From assembly GCA_041694155.1 (NCBI GenBank), contig JASMTS010000003.1:6003-70002 (forward strand): 64,000 nucleotides of DNA, written 5' to 3'. Below are positions 32,530 to 42,934 of this stretch, in pieces. A program made the position numbers and the translations under genes. How positions within the stretch are numbered: position 1 is the first letter of the stretch; the number at the start of each line of letters is the position of its first letter. The notes below the pieces were generated by a model, which saw only the letters and a program-made list of their open reading frames with translations, did not search any database and was not told the origin of the DNA. The stretch is from JAAZVM01 sp041694155. GTDB taxonomy: Bacteria; Patescibacteriota; Gracilibacteria; BD1-5; UBA6164.

Positions 32530-33525
32530 TTAATTAATTAAATTAACTAAAAGCTTTATCATAATTTCTTTATCTTTTGGGTTTGATTCTGCTATCAAAA
32601 GAGTAATAGCAACTAATGCTCTATCATTTATTTTTTTATTTCACTTATCGTCAAAAAGTATATGATTTTTTGCTAAAAATAATATAAACAAAAATGCGGC
32701 ACTTCTTTTATTTCAATCACTAAAAGGATGATCCTTTACTATAAAATATAATAAATTAGCAGCTTTCAATTCAACACTTGGGTATAAGTCATTTCATCAA
32801 AAAGTCTGATAAATATTTCAAAATATACCTTTTAATCAGTCATTTTCCCTAGGATTTGCAAATAAATCAGTTGCCTCATTTTTTGATTTTAGATTTTCTT
32901 TTAATTCCAATAAATTTTCAAAAGCCTCTTTTGCCTCAAGCTTATAATCTAGATTTTTTGTTTTTCATTCATCAATTAAGTTGTCTTCATCATAATTTTG
33001 AAGTAATAACCATGTATTTGTATAGTTTGTTATTATATCTATTAATCATAAAGCTTCATTTTTTGATAATTCTCAAGAATTAAGTGTTTGCTTAAATAAA
33101 TCTAAAGTTTTTTCTAGTTCTTGATATCATTTTTCTTGTAATCTTTTTTGATTAATAGAGTATCACTTTATCAAATAATTTTTAATTATATTACTAGCCC
33201 ATTTTCTAAAATTACTAGCACTTTTAGAATTAGTCCTATATCAAACAGCTAGAATTAAATCTAAATTATATAAATTTATATTTCTTTTTATTTTTCTTGA
33301 TCACTCATTTTGAACTTGTGCACTTTTTGCACAAGTTGATTCTTCATCAAGTTCTCAAGATGAATATATGTTTTTTATATGCCTTTGAATGGTTGTTCTA
33401 TCTTTTCAAAATATACTAGCTATTTGATAAGAATTTAACCAAACTGTTTCATCATCAAAATTGACATGAACATCAACAGTTCAATTCTTTGACTCATATA
33501 TTTTTATTTCTCATTTATTTAACAT
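32530..33525 (-). CDS. RhuM-family / Fic (Doc-like) fusion protein
   Basis: 331 aa. The N-terminal RhuM/virulence-RhuM domain has IKIYESKNGTVDVHVNFDDE, VWLNSYQIASIFGKDRTTIQ (a helix-turn-helix-like segment), RHIKNIYSSGELDEESTCAK and NLYNLDLILAVGYRTNS. The C-terminal Fic/Doc domain carries HPFSDGNKRSAAFLFILFLA, the full FIC AMPylation motif (H, D, G-N, K/R). RhuM-Fic fusions are widespread accessory genes suspected of toxin or interbacterial roles. Monocistronic on the minus strand. Confidence 0.9.
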
Positions 33526-33669
33526 ATTTTTGTATTATACACATTATATATACTATAATTGTATATTTTTTATATTATTTTGCAAAATTAATATTACAAT
33601 CAACAAATATTGATATAAATAAAAGAAAAAATATAATAATAGTTGTTATTATTCTCCTAATAAACAATC
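33526..33669. promoter_or_regulatory. Divergent intergenic region
   Basis: 144 bp between rhuM-fic (minus) and the thermonuclease (plus). It contains AT-rich near-palindromic sequence around 33531-33563 but no certain promoter hexamers. Confidence 0.3.
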
Positions 33670-34524
33670 ATGACAAAATTATTATCTTTTTTGGTTATAT
33701 TTTTTATAACTATAAACAATTGCTATACATACACAGCTAATAGCAATGATTTAAAAACTATAAATAGTTTTAATAATGTAATAGATAAATTATATATATC
33801 CAACAAGCAAAAAGTCTATGATTTTGGTCAAAAACTAGACTGAATTATACCATTGATAAAATACAACCCAAGAATAGAATATATATTGAGTGAAGTTGAT
33901 CAATACATAGACAAAAAGCTTTCTTCTCAAGATCAAAATACCAAAACATATAATGTAGTATCAATAATAGACTGAGATACTATAAAAATAAACTACAAAT
34001 GAAAATCCAAAAATATCAGACTAATATGAATAGATGCACCTGAAAACTCTAGTACTAGATACTGATATACTCAGGAATATTGAGATAGCTCAAAACAAAA
34101 ACTAGAAAAACTAATATGAGACAATCAAATAAAACTAGAGTTTGATGATAGCCAGTGAAAATATGATAGTTTTGATAGGTTGTTGGCATATATATTTGTA
34201 GACTCCATCAATATAAACCAAAAGATGATAGAGTCATGAATGGCAAAAGAATATACTTATGATAAACCCTACAAATACCAAAAACAGTTCTTGGATGCCC
34301 AAAATATAGCAAAACAAAAAAATATATGAATATGGTCAGACTATCAAGAAAAAATATCAAACTACAAATACTATACTTCTTCTTATCATTCTGCTAGCTT
34401 ATATTATTGTGAAACTGATAGCTGATGGAAAAATTTATCAAAAAAATATTTGAGAGTTTTTGATACAAAAGAAGAACTTTTGGAAGTGTTTCCAGACAGA
34501 GAGTTGAGTGAGGAGTGTGGGTAG
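33670..34524 (+). CDS. Secreted thermonuclease (SNase-family) nuclease
   Basis: 284 aa with signal peptide (MTKLLSFLVIFFITINNCYT). The staphylococcal-nuclease OB fold at ~95-245: VVSIIDGDTIKINYKG, NIRLIGIDAPENSS (Arg and Asp catalytic), YDSFDRLLAYIFVD (Glu replaced by context DSFDR with catalytic Arg), MIESGMAKEYTYD and the AQNIAKQKNIGIW helix. Degrades extracellular DNA or RNA, a likely nutrient route for a nucleotide auxotroph. The C-terminal Tyr/Ser-rich tail has SYHSASLYYCETDSG. Stop is TAG. Confidence 0.9.
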
Positions 34525-34525
34525 T

Positions 34526-34560
34526 AAAAGAATACTAATTTAATTTTAGTATTCTTTTTT
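34526..34560 (+). terminator. Intrinsic terminator after thermonuclease
   Basis: AAAAGAATACTAA (34526-34538) pairs with TTAGTATTCTTTT (34546-34558), then T-run. Confidence 0.8.
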
Positions 34561-34614
34561 TAATCTATATTATTTTAAATAAATATTTCTTAGATATATA
34601 TAAAAATATTTTAA

Positions 34615-35853
34615 TTATTTAATATTTAAACTATAAATCAATGATTTTTTTAAAATATCAGTATATAACTTATCATTAATTATATTATCAATATTATTAA
34701 TGTTACTAATAAAAATACTTCACTCATTACAATTTATTTTTTCTATAAATATACTTATATCATCAATATTTTTTCTAAATATAAAGCATCTTTGATTAAA
34801 ATTATTGTAATATTTTTTCAAAAATATTCATATAAATCTATAATCCTTAATAGTATAATCTAGTTCCTCTTTTATTTCTCTTTTTAAAGTATCAATAATA
34901 AATTCTCAATTCTCAGATCATCATCAAAATAAAGAAATTTTATTTTTATTATTTATTCAATTTCAATTTCTTTTTTGTAATAAAATATTTCACTTTTTAT
35001 CCTGAATTAACAATCATACATAATCATCCTTATATTTATCATTAACTTCTTCTATCTCAACTTCGAATAAATTATTAGTCTTATTTAAGAAATATAAAAA
35101 ATCATCATATGTAATATATTTTCAATTAGAAATAATTTTATTATTTTTTAGATAAATATTACCATCCGTTATATCTTGATAGTTTAAAATTTTATTTTTT
35201 AAATAAAAGGTACCCAACGAAGGTTTTATGTAAATTTCATTAATAATAGATCTATCTAAATATCTCTTATTTATCTTATCCTTTAATATTTTTTTAGCCA
35301 ACTTATCAAACTTTAAATAAACTTTATTAATAAATATATTATTTTTAAACTTAAATTCAGATACTCTATATCAAAATAAAATATCTTCTCTATTTTTTAC
35401 AATATTTTTACCCCTATCATAAAAATCTACTTTTAAAATATTGTCATAGATAGATTTATTTAACCTTCATGATCAAGAATTATTTACAACAGCTCATCAA
35501 ATTGTTCACGGTATTCATAATAAATAACTACAATCATAACCTTTTCTGATTAAATAATTACACATAGACTTTAAAGATAAAGATGAATCAACAACTATTT
35601 CTCAATTATTAGAAATAATAATATTTTCAATTAAAATATTACTTCTACATAAAATTATATCTAATCAATAAATAGAATTTGGGGCAATTATTGTATTAGT
35701 TAAATCTCAAACTATTTTAAAGTTGTTATTAGATATTTTTAAGTAACTTAGATAATCATTTAAATTATTAATAATATAAGCATATTTTATATTATAATCA
35801 ATATTAAAGCTTGAATAATTTTTAATATTAATATTTTCAATTTTTTTTAACAT
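34615..35853 (-). CDS. MurB-like FAD reductase fused to a NUDIX hydrolase
   Basis: 412 aa, last gene of the cluster. Residues 1-280 follow MurB: NYSSFNIDYNIKYAYIINNL, KIVGDLTNTI, IVVDSSLSLKSMCNYLIRKG, the FAD-binding GIPGTIGGAVVNNSG (~115-130), ILFGYRVSEFK, PSLGTFYLKN (the GS(F/V)FKNP motif with catalytic Ser replaced by Thr) and VEIEEV (the LxxEV Glu). From ~285, VGLLIQDKKGNILLQKRNG and the NUDIX box G-x5-E-x7-REIKEELDY form a complete NUDIX domain. MurB reduces UDP-enolpyruvyl-GlcNAc; the added NUDIX would cut a nucleotide diphosphate. The start overlaps the MurA-like gene by 26 nt. Confidence 0.78.
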
Positions 35854-37138
35854 TAGTTCATATTTTTAATAAATTATCTACCAATTTATCATATCACCTT
35901 TCTAAAATGGAAAAATTTCATAAATATATCTTTTCTTTTTTTATTATTGCCAATAATAATAATAAAGCTGATTCTCTTATACTATATAAATTAAACATTT
36001 TTTCAGAGAATAAAGATTTATTTTTATTATTAATTATTTTTATAAACTTATCATTTATATCAATATTATATCAACTATTTTTATAATATTCTCAATATTT
36101 ATATCTACCTATAAACCTAGTATCATAAATTTTAATACTATTAGCAAATATAGAACAAATTGATAACAAAGGTTGAGAATCTGACATTATATTAGGATAT
36201 TCATTTGCATAAATTATTAAATCATTATCAATAAAAAAAGCTCTATCTCAATCAATATATAATTTTTTATCTTTATAAGTAATTATATTTCAAAATAATG
36301 AATTCAAATAATTAATTTCATTATAATCATAACTGTTATAATAATTTTCTATTATAATTTTTGACTTTATTAAAATTGATAAAAGTATGTAAAATAAAGC
36401 CTGATCAAAATCTGTTATAACCTTAAAAGTAACAATTTTATTAGTATTAACTTTAGTATAATTAACAGATGATAACAGCTTATCCTTATAAGTAAAATTA
36501 TATCAAAATTTTTCTGAGAATTTAATTAATTCTTTTATATCAGGTCTATCTCAATAAAAATTTTCTATTATTATAGAATCATATTTTCAGTAAGATAAAA
36601 CAGAATAAATAATTATATTTTCACTTAAAGATGTTGACGGTATAGGTGATTTATATAATAAATTATTTTTATTTTTAAACTTTTTAATAAAAATTTTATC
36701 TTCATTTTCTGATAATTTAAATCAAGCTAATTTAAAAAAATCATAATGAAAGTTACTTTTCCTTTCTCATATACTACATCATCATGTAGTTTTAGGAATA
36801 TTTATTTCATTAAAAAAACTAAGTAATAATCATAAACTCAATATGGAATACCTAAATTCAGAATATAAATATATATCTAATGAATTTGAAAAACTAAATC
36901 ATGATTTTATCTTTATTAAGTCACCTTCCTGGCTAATATTTACTCATAATTTTTCTAAAAATTTTATTGCTGTTTTTATGTCTTTTAAAATTGAAACATT
37001 TTCAATAATAATATTTTTATCAAATTTATAAGATAGTCACGATGCTAAAAATAATAACGGTAATATTGTATTTTTTGCTCATAATAATTTTATATTATAC
37101 TGACTGTTTTCTTTAATATTAGCAAAATCTAGAATCAT
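35828..37138 (-). CDS. Divergent MurA/EPSP-family enolpyruvyl transferase
   Basis: 436 aa, family length. Preserved MurA residues: LLGAKNTILPLLFLASGL (Lys-Asn pair, ~20), TTGGCSIGERKSNFH (catalytic Cys ~119 and Arg), SENIIIYSVLSYG, YPNIMSDSQPLLSI (general-base Asp), IYDTRFIGRYKY (Arg), NLYSIRESALLLLLA (Arg) and ILERGYDKLVDNLLKIG (Arg). Overall it is far from housekeeping MurA and Asn/Lys/Ile-rich. It transfers enolpyruvate from PEP to a nucleotide or sugar acceptor; family relatives also act on UMP in peptidyl-nucleoside antibiotic pathways. It overlaps both neighbours by 20-26 nt, implying coupled translation. Confidence 0.8.
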
Positions 37139-38192
37139 TTTTTTCTAAATAGTTAATAAGTAATATTAGAGAAAATAATTTCCATTTGACTTTTTTAGGA
37201 GTTTCTAAAGTAATAAGCTTTTTTAGGTATCCAAAATTAATTTCAATTCAATTTTGGATAAAAGAATCATTTTTTGAAACAATATAGGATAAATACTTAT
37301 TAATAATTTTATTATCTACAGGGTATTTTATTCAGCTAGACACCATATTATCTTTTAATAATCAAAACTTACTTCAATTATAATATAAAAAATCCTTATT
37401 CTCAGTACTTAATCAATTACTTCTTATAGATCTAGCAAAAGGTATAAAATTTTTATAAAAAGGATAGTATTCTATATTTTTTCATTTTAATACATTTTTC
37501 CACATTTTATATGTTACCATTTTATAAAATAAAAATATTTCAGTATTAAACTGTTCTTTATCAACAACTATTTTTTTAGATTTTATTTCTTTTCAATTAA
37601 AAAGGTGTAATAATTGTTCTTCAGTAAATATATATTCAGGAATATTTTCTCAAGCTGTTAATCAACTTTCAGTAAATCAAAAAATTTCATCTCATAAATC
37701 TCAAGTTATCAAAATTGAATTTTCATATAAATTATCTACAATATCTTTGTAAGCAAATATTGTTGGGTGTGATACTATATTTGGATATAAAACATCATCA
37801 ATACAATTGTAATCATTTAATTTATTGTTAATAAACTTTATATTTTTAAAGTTACCTATATTTTTTAACACTTGTTCTTTTTCAGAGTAATTTCATTCAT
37901 ACTCTATATTTATAGCTGTAAAATCTAAACCTATTTCTTGTAATACTTTAAAAATTAATAATGAATCTATTCATCAACTTAAGGCTAATACTATTTCTTT
38001 TTTAGTCATCTCACTAAATCTTCATATTTCTTCTCAAGTACAATAAAAATTATCTAATATAACTCTTTCTATATTTGATCTTATATTATATTGCTCATAT
38101 TTAATTCAACCTATTTCATTATCATTAATACATGATTCTTCTAAAAAACCATACCTTAAATATTCACTTATTTTTGCATCATTAAATTTCAT
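37119..38192 (-). CDS. Asparagine-synthase-like ATP pyrophosphatase
   Basis: 357 aa. After ~60 N-terminal residues comes the N-type ATP pyrophosphatase loop VLALSGGIDSLLIFKVLQEI (~62-81, both glycines TGA), FTAINIEYEGNYSEKE, SHPTIFAYKDIVDNL and GDLGDEIFGFTESG (~163-176), the AsnB C-domain GDxxDE(I/L)FGG signature. The N-terminal glutaminase domain (Cys1) is missing, as in amide- or lactam-forming AsnB relatives (for example lasso cyclases, beta-lactam synthetase). Likely activates a carboxylate as acyl-adenylate and joins it to an amine. Overlaps its neighbours by 25 and 20 nt. Confidence 0.82.
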
Positions 38193-38947
38193 TTATTTAT
38201 AATTACTTCCTTAAAAATTGGTAAATATCTAATTTTTCAAAGAGAATATATATTTAATACATTATTATTTTTAAAATATTCTATTAATTTAATATCCTCA
38301 ACATCTAAAATAATTCATGAAATTTTTGAAAAAATATTATTTATTTTTAAAAAATCTAAATAATAATAAATAAAGTAGTCTTCCATTCAATGAAATTCTA
38401 AAAACAAAATACATCATTCTAAATTATCTATTTTATAAATTGATAATAAATTTATAAATATCATCAAATGTCATCAATATATTTTTCACGAAATTATATT
38501 ATTTCATGATTTATGAACTTTTAATAATGTATTATAGTCCTTATTTTTGATAAAATTTAAAAGCATATTAGTTTCTATATCTGTTAGTTCAAATATATTT
38601 CTTAAAGTAAATCAATAAATACAATATATATTTTCATAATCATGAAATTTTCATTGAATATGCAAAGTATCACTAAATCATATTAATACTTTATTATTCT
38701 TTCAAGCATCACTAACTATTTTATTAATATTGTTAATGGCATTAAATCATCATGATGAAAAAAGAACTATTTCAGTATTATCATTTAATAATAAACTATT
38801 CAATTTTTCAATATTTTGCATTTCTGTTGACAAGTCATAATCATTAACCATAAATCATTGAACTTTTAAATAATTTATTCAATTTAACTCTTCATAATCT
38901 GAAATAATTGCCGGAAAATCTGATATATTAATTATACTTATATTCAT
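38168..38947 (-). CDS. S66 peptidase-family protein (LD-carboxypeptidase/MccF-like)
   Basis: 259 aa. LNSLLLNDNTEIVLFSSGGF corresponds to the S66 ARGGYG region, and NKVLIGFSDTLHIQGKF carries the nucleophile motif GxSDxT-x-LH (Ser ~92). GKIYGGHLMIFINLLSIY matches GxLxGGNLxxL, and GCILFLEFHGMEDYFIYYYL matches the catalytic Glu segment LFLED. The C-terminal GH of the Ser-Glu-His triad is not evident (LGKIRYLP stands there), and the chain is ~40 aa shorter than usual. S66 includes LD-carboxypeptidases of wall recycling and MccF, which detoxifies aminoacyl-nucleotide antibiotics. Confidence 0.68.
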
Positions 38948-38957
38948 AACTAAATTA

Positions 38958-40862
38958 TTATATATTTATTTTTATCTCACAAAGGTAAAGATTCCCTTTT
39001 ATTTTTCTATTATCATCAAGTTTTCCTAAATATCAAATAACTTTTTCATCCTCTGATAAAATTTTAAAACTTTGTCATTTTTTTAAAAAATTAATTTCAT
39101 TATCTATTAATAAATTTATTTTTCAAATTCACAATAAATCATTTATTGTTATCAAATAATTATATATTTCATTGAAATAATCATGTTTTTCCTTACAGTT
39201 TATATAAAAAATCAGATTAAATCACTCATCTAACTTTTCTATAGAAAATCATCTATTCAATATTTTTAATCTATTTTTAATAATATATTCTACTAATCCA
39301 TGAGTAAGTGACTTATTTATTTTAATATTTGTTCATGTTATAATTTTTTCTATTCAATAAATATTTTCTAAATCAAATTGTTTATACAAAGTATTTCCTA
39401 AACATGATAAATCTATTTCATCAAAATTATTGTTTATAAAAAAATTAGGTAATAAATCATTTAATATTAGTCATTTATTTTCAAAAATAGGTTTTATTTT
39501 TATATAATCTATATCTGTTTTTTTATAATTTTTAAATATATAATAAATAACTTCTCATAAAACTTGTTTTAAAGATTTTCTATATAAAGGTAAAATAAGT
39601 AAATAATTATCATTATCAAAAGATAAATCATATCATAATCTAGAAAAAATATCTTTTATTTCTATTAAATTAAATTCAAATCAAATTATTTGTTCTACTT
39701 CAGTTTTAGAAAAACATAAAGTAGATTTTTCATTATTTATCAATTTATCATAGATATAATTTGCATCAACATTTTTAAATCTAATAACTAATGTATTTTC
39801 ATTTTCCTCTATTAGTTTTCATCAATAGTAATGTACTAAATAATCAATTATGTTTTCATAATAGGATTTATTAAAGTCTCAATTAATAATTAAGTTATCT
39901 CAATCAACTTTTAATTTTAATCTAGAGTCATTTAAAAATTCTCAATTTCAAAGATATAAATTCATTTTATCCTTTGATAAAAGTTCTATTTTATTTGGTT
40001 GCAAAATAATATTATCATTTCATGATATTTTTATATCTGATGTAGAATTTAATATATCATTAATAGAATTTCATATATATATTTTTTTCCAACTATTATT
40101 AGAAGGTTTAGAACTATAGTTTTTATCCAAAAAAAATTTATTTATATTTATTCAGAAAATAAAATAATTTTTATTTATTTTAAAATCTTTTAATAAATTA
40201 TCATCAATAAATCATCATACAATTTTAAATTCTTTATTTCTATTTCAAATAAATACAAATTCAAATCAAGGTGAAACAAAAGGAAAAGACTTTTCTAATA
40301 CTCTATCAAAAGAATAATGCTCTCATGTAGTTTTAAATAAGAAATTTTCTAAAAATAATATAATTTCTTTTAAATTAAAATCTATAAGCCTAGACTCTAG
40401 TTGACTATATTCTTTTATTTTATTTCATGATCATTTCCTAAATAACTTTCATAAAATATACTCATTAAAATCTCAATCTCAATTTAAAATATCTTTTATC
40501 ATTAATCATGAAAATTGTGACAATAAAGTTATATTATTAGTATAATTTTCTAGTAAATTTTTATCTCAAAAATAAACATTTAAATAGTTAGATATTTTTT
40601 CTAATACTTCAATATCATTAATTTCAATATTAGTTTCTCATAATAATATTTGTCAATTATCATATAAAGGTGAATAAGATGGAATAAGTCAATATAATAA
40701 ATTATCTATACTAGAAGATAAAATATTATAATTTAATTTCTGTGATATTCACATACTATTCATTGATTTAGATATTTGTGAATATATTTTTCATATATTT
40801 GTCCTATTTCATAATAATTTTTTTCAATCTATATTAGGATTATATTGTTTAAAATCATCCAT
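38958..40862 (-). CDS. Degenerate phenylalanyl-tRNA synthetase beta-like protein
   Basis: 634 aa. An N-terminal class-II-core-like region (~1-265) contains FPFVSPGFEFVFIGNRN and EFKIVGGFIDDNLLKDFKI then YFIFGINI, similar to PheRS motif regions. Around 370-450 a B5-like domain reads FSKTEVEQIIGFEFNLIEIK, DIFSRLGYDLSF and LLILPLYRKSLKQVLGEVIY (compare VxxPSYRxDI...EVaRIYGY). A second core-like segment ends with the KVIGYLGKLDDN stretch (compare IGxiGElHP). No tRNA-binding N-domain or FDX-ACB domain. The latter sits on the alpha-like partner encoded just upstream. No canonical class II catalytic residues, as expected for a beta chain. Confidence 0.58.
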
Positions 40863-40961
40863 TTATTATATTTTAGATTATAAATGAGTTTACTAATAAA
40901 AGTTGGTAAAAATTCTTAAAATGAAAAAATAAAGAATATTTAAAATTAATTTATTTAATCA
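40863..40961 (-). other. Intergenic spacer in the cluster
   Basis: 99-bp AT-rich gap between the two PheRS-like genes; the longest gap inside the cluster. No hairpin with a T-run, so read-through is likely. Confidence 0.35.
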
Positions 40962-42329
40962 CTACCTTAAAATATAACCTAAATCATTCTTAATATTTTC
41001 TCTAATTTTAAAATACATTATATTAATTTCATCATTTGTAAGGTTTTTTTCTAATGATCTAAAAGTAATCTTAATACTCACACTTTTTTTATCTTCTCAA
41101 AACTTCTTAACACTTTCATATATATCGGTTACCTTAACTTCTTCAACTAAATCTCAAGCTATATCCCTAACTATTGATGCAATATCAAATAAATCAGCTT
41201 CATTTTCTATATCTATATTTCAATTATTATCTGATTTAGAATTATCCTTTAAAAATTTAGTTTTTGGTACAATAAAAGATATATCCTTATAAATTGGAGG
41301 CAAATTACTTACTTCTTTATATGGCTCAAAACTTCACCATTGATTTTTTACTCTTTCGTCATTACTCCAAAATAATCTGATATCTGGAATTTTTTTCAAT
41401 GCCATAGCAAGTCTTTCAATACCAAATCAAAAAGCCCAACCATTATATTTTTTAGGATCAAGTCATAGTTTTTCCAATACAGAAGGATGAACAACTCATG
41501 CTCATAAAACCTCTAACCATTTTCAATTAAACATAACTTCTACTTCTAAACTTTCTTGAGTATATGGAAAACTATCAACATTAAATCTATACTCAATATC
41601 CTTTCAAAATATTGAATATATTACATTTAATAATATATTTTTTAATGTTTCTTGATTAATTAATTCTTTTTCTTTATTTGTGATTTTTAATCAATCTATC
41701 TGATGAAAACACTCATGATGTGTTGTATCAATATCATCAACTCTATATACTTTTCAGGCAGACAATACTTTTAAGTCTAATCATTTATCTAAAATTTCTT
41801 TTCAGTTTAAATCATCCATTACATATTTCCACATAACAGAAGTATGAGGTCTAAGTAAAATACTTTTTTCTAAAATTTCCTCATTTTTATCAATAAAATA
41901 ACTATCACTAGGTCTTCTAGCAACATGATTTTTAGGGAAATTAAATAAATCAAAAGTTTCGTATTCATTAACTACCTCAGGAATTCTAACAAAATCAAAT
42001 CAATTAAAATATTCAGATCAAACTATTTTTTCTAAAATCATATTTACTGGATTTCATTTTTCTCTTGTTAAATCTGGCATATTATGAACTCTTAATATAC
42101 GATTCATATATGCTAATTCTTTATGACTTAAATCACTATTATTTTCAATCTTATTTAAAACATATGAAAACCAATAATCATCATCTCATTTTAAAACTAC
42201 TTCATTTACTCAATTAGATATTATATTATCAATTTTTTCTATTGACATAGAAGCTATTCCGTCAGATAATCATTCAGAATTCAATCAAGATAATGATCAT
42301 ATAATTTCTTTTGATTCTACTTTCTTCAT
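40962..42329 (-). CDS. Phenylalanyl-tRNA synthetase alpha-like enzyme with its own FDX-ACB domain
   Basis: 455 aa. The class II core is convincing: ARRPSDSYFIDKNEEILEKS, ILLRPHTSVMWKYVM, VYRVDDIDTTHHECFHQIDG (~195-215), ESLEVEVMFNGKWLEVLGAG, VVHPSVLEKLGLDPKKYNG, and motif 3 GWAFGFGIERLAMALKKIPD (~297-316). Residues ~350-455 form an FDX-ACB anticodon-binding domain (YKDISFIVP, DLFDIASIVRDIAGDLVEEV, KKSVSIKITFRSLEKNL). Normal bacterial PheS lacks this domain, which belongs to PheT; catalytic core plus FDX-ACB in one chain is the mitochondrial arrangement. First gene of the cluster. Either a resistant or specialised PheRS, or the cell's only one. Confidence 0.82.
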
Positions 42330-42438
42330 AAATTATATAAATTAAAAAATATTTATATATATAATGAGTAATAAATATAAAAAGTCAAATTATTTTTTAA
42401 TACATTCTTGTTTAAATAAAAATAAAATATTCTAATTA
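42330..42438. promoter_or_regulatory. Promoter region of the six-gene cluster
   Basis: ~110 bp of A/T between the cluster's first ATG (42327-42329) and the terminator of the restriction operon. On the minus strand a TATAAT-like hexamer is possible around 42350-42380; no T-box-like GC structure is seen. Confidence 0.35.
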
Positions 42439-42476
42439 AAAAACACCTAAGACAATAATTCTTAAGGTGTTTTTTA
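42439..42476 (-). terminator. Terminator of the restriction-modification operon
   Basis: AAAAACACCTAAGA pairs with TTCTTAAGGTGTTTTT with a one-base bulge. The pseudogene stop (42474-42476) overlaps its edge. Confidence 0.65.
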
Positions 42477-42910
42477 ATCTTCTATAAAGAAATTTCAATC
42501 AAGTTCTTTTATTTCATATATATTTTTTATCTGAACTCATATATTATATTTAATCATTAGTTCTGATAACTTTCCTCAGTTAATTAAAATTATTTTGTGC
42601 ATTGCACTTTTAGATTTTTCTTTTGCTTTACTGTCAAAATTACTTGTTGTAACAAATATTCACTTATCTAAATCTCAACTCATAGATCAGATAAAATTTC
42701 TTATATCTTTTTCTCCTAAGTTTCATTTTGTAAATCTCTTAGCCTGAGTATATAATCTACTCAAACCTAATTCATACTCATTTATTATACCATCTATTCA
42801 ACCATCTCTTGATAAAGTTTTTTTACAACTTCTTTTAGAGTATATTCTTTTCAATCTAATATAACTTTCAATATAGGTAGCATTGTTTCATTAAACTTTG
42901 GTATTGCCAT
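42474..42910 (-). pseudogene. mrr: mrr-type restriction endonuclease, internally deleted and frameshifted
   Basis: The N-terminus MAIPKFNETMLPILKVILDG then KEYTLKEVVKKL is the start of the Mrr winged-helix domain, but the frame stops soon after at a TAG. One frame over, the Mrr catalytic domain follows at once: SRDGGIDGIINEYELGLSRL, YTQAKRFTKGN (QAK catalytic motif), FIGSMSG, GIFVTTSNFDSKAKEKSKSA and KIILINGGKLSELMIKYNIG to the C-terminus. The ~110 residues normally between the two parts are missing. So it is a deletion plus frameshift remnant; the catalytic half is still open and might be expressed alone. It is the last reading frame of the hsd operon, 24 nt after hsdM. Confidence 0.85.
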
Positions 42911-42934
42911 ATTTGATTTATTATATTATAGTAA

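Noticed and set aside
34615..42329. Simple housekeeping cell-wall plus translation operon
   Set aside because: Not excluded, but less favoured: the proteins are far more divergent than nearby housekeeping genes, PheRS domains are rearranged and MurB is fused to NUDIX. Kept as the main alternative in the finding.
42330..42438. T-box riboswitch ahead of the PheRS-like gene
   Set aside because: The leader is only ~110 nt of A/T with no specifier stem or antiterminator; the nearby hairpin belongs to the operon on its right.
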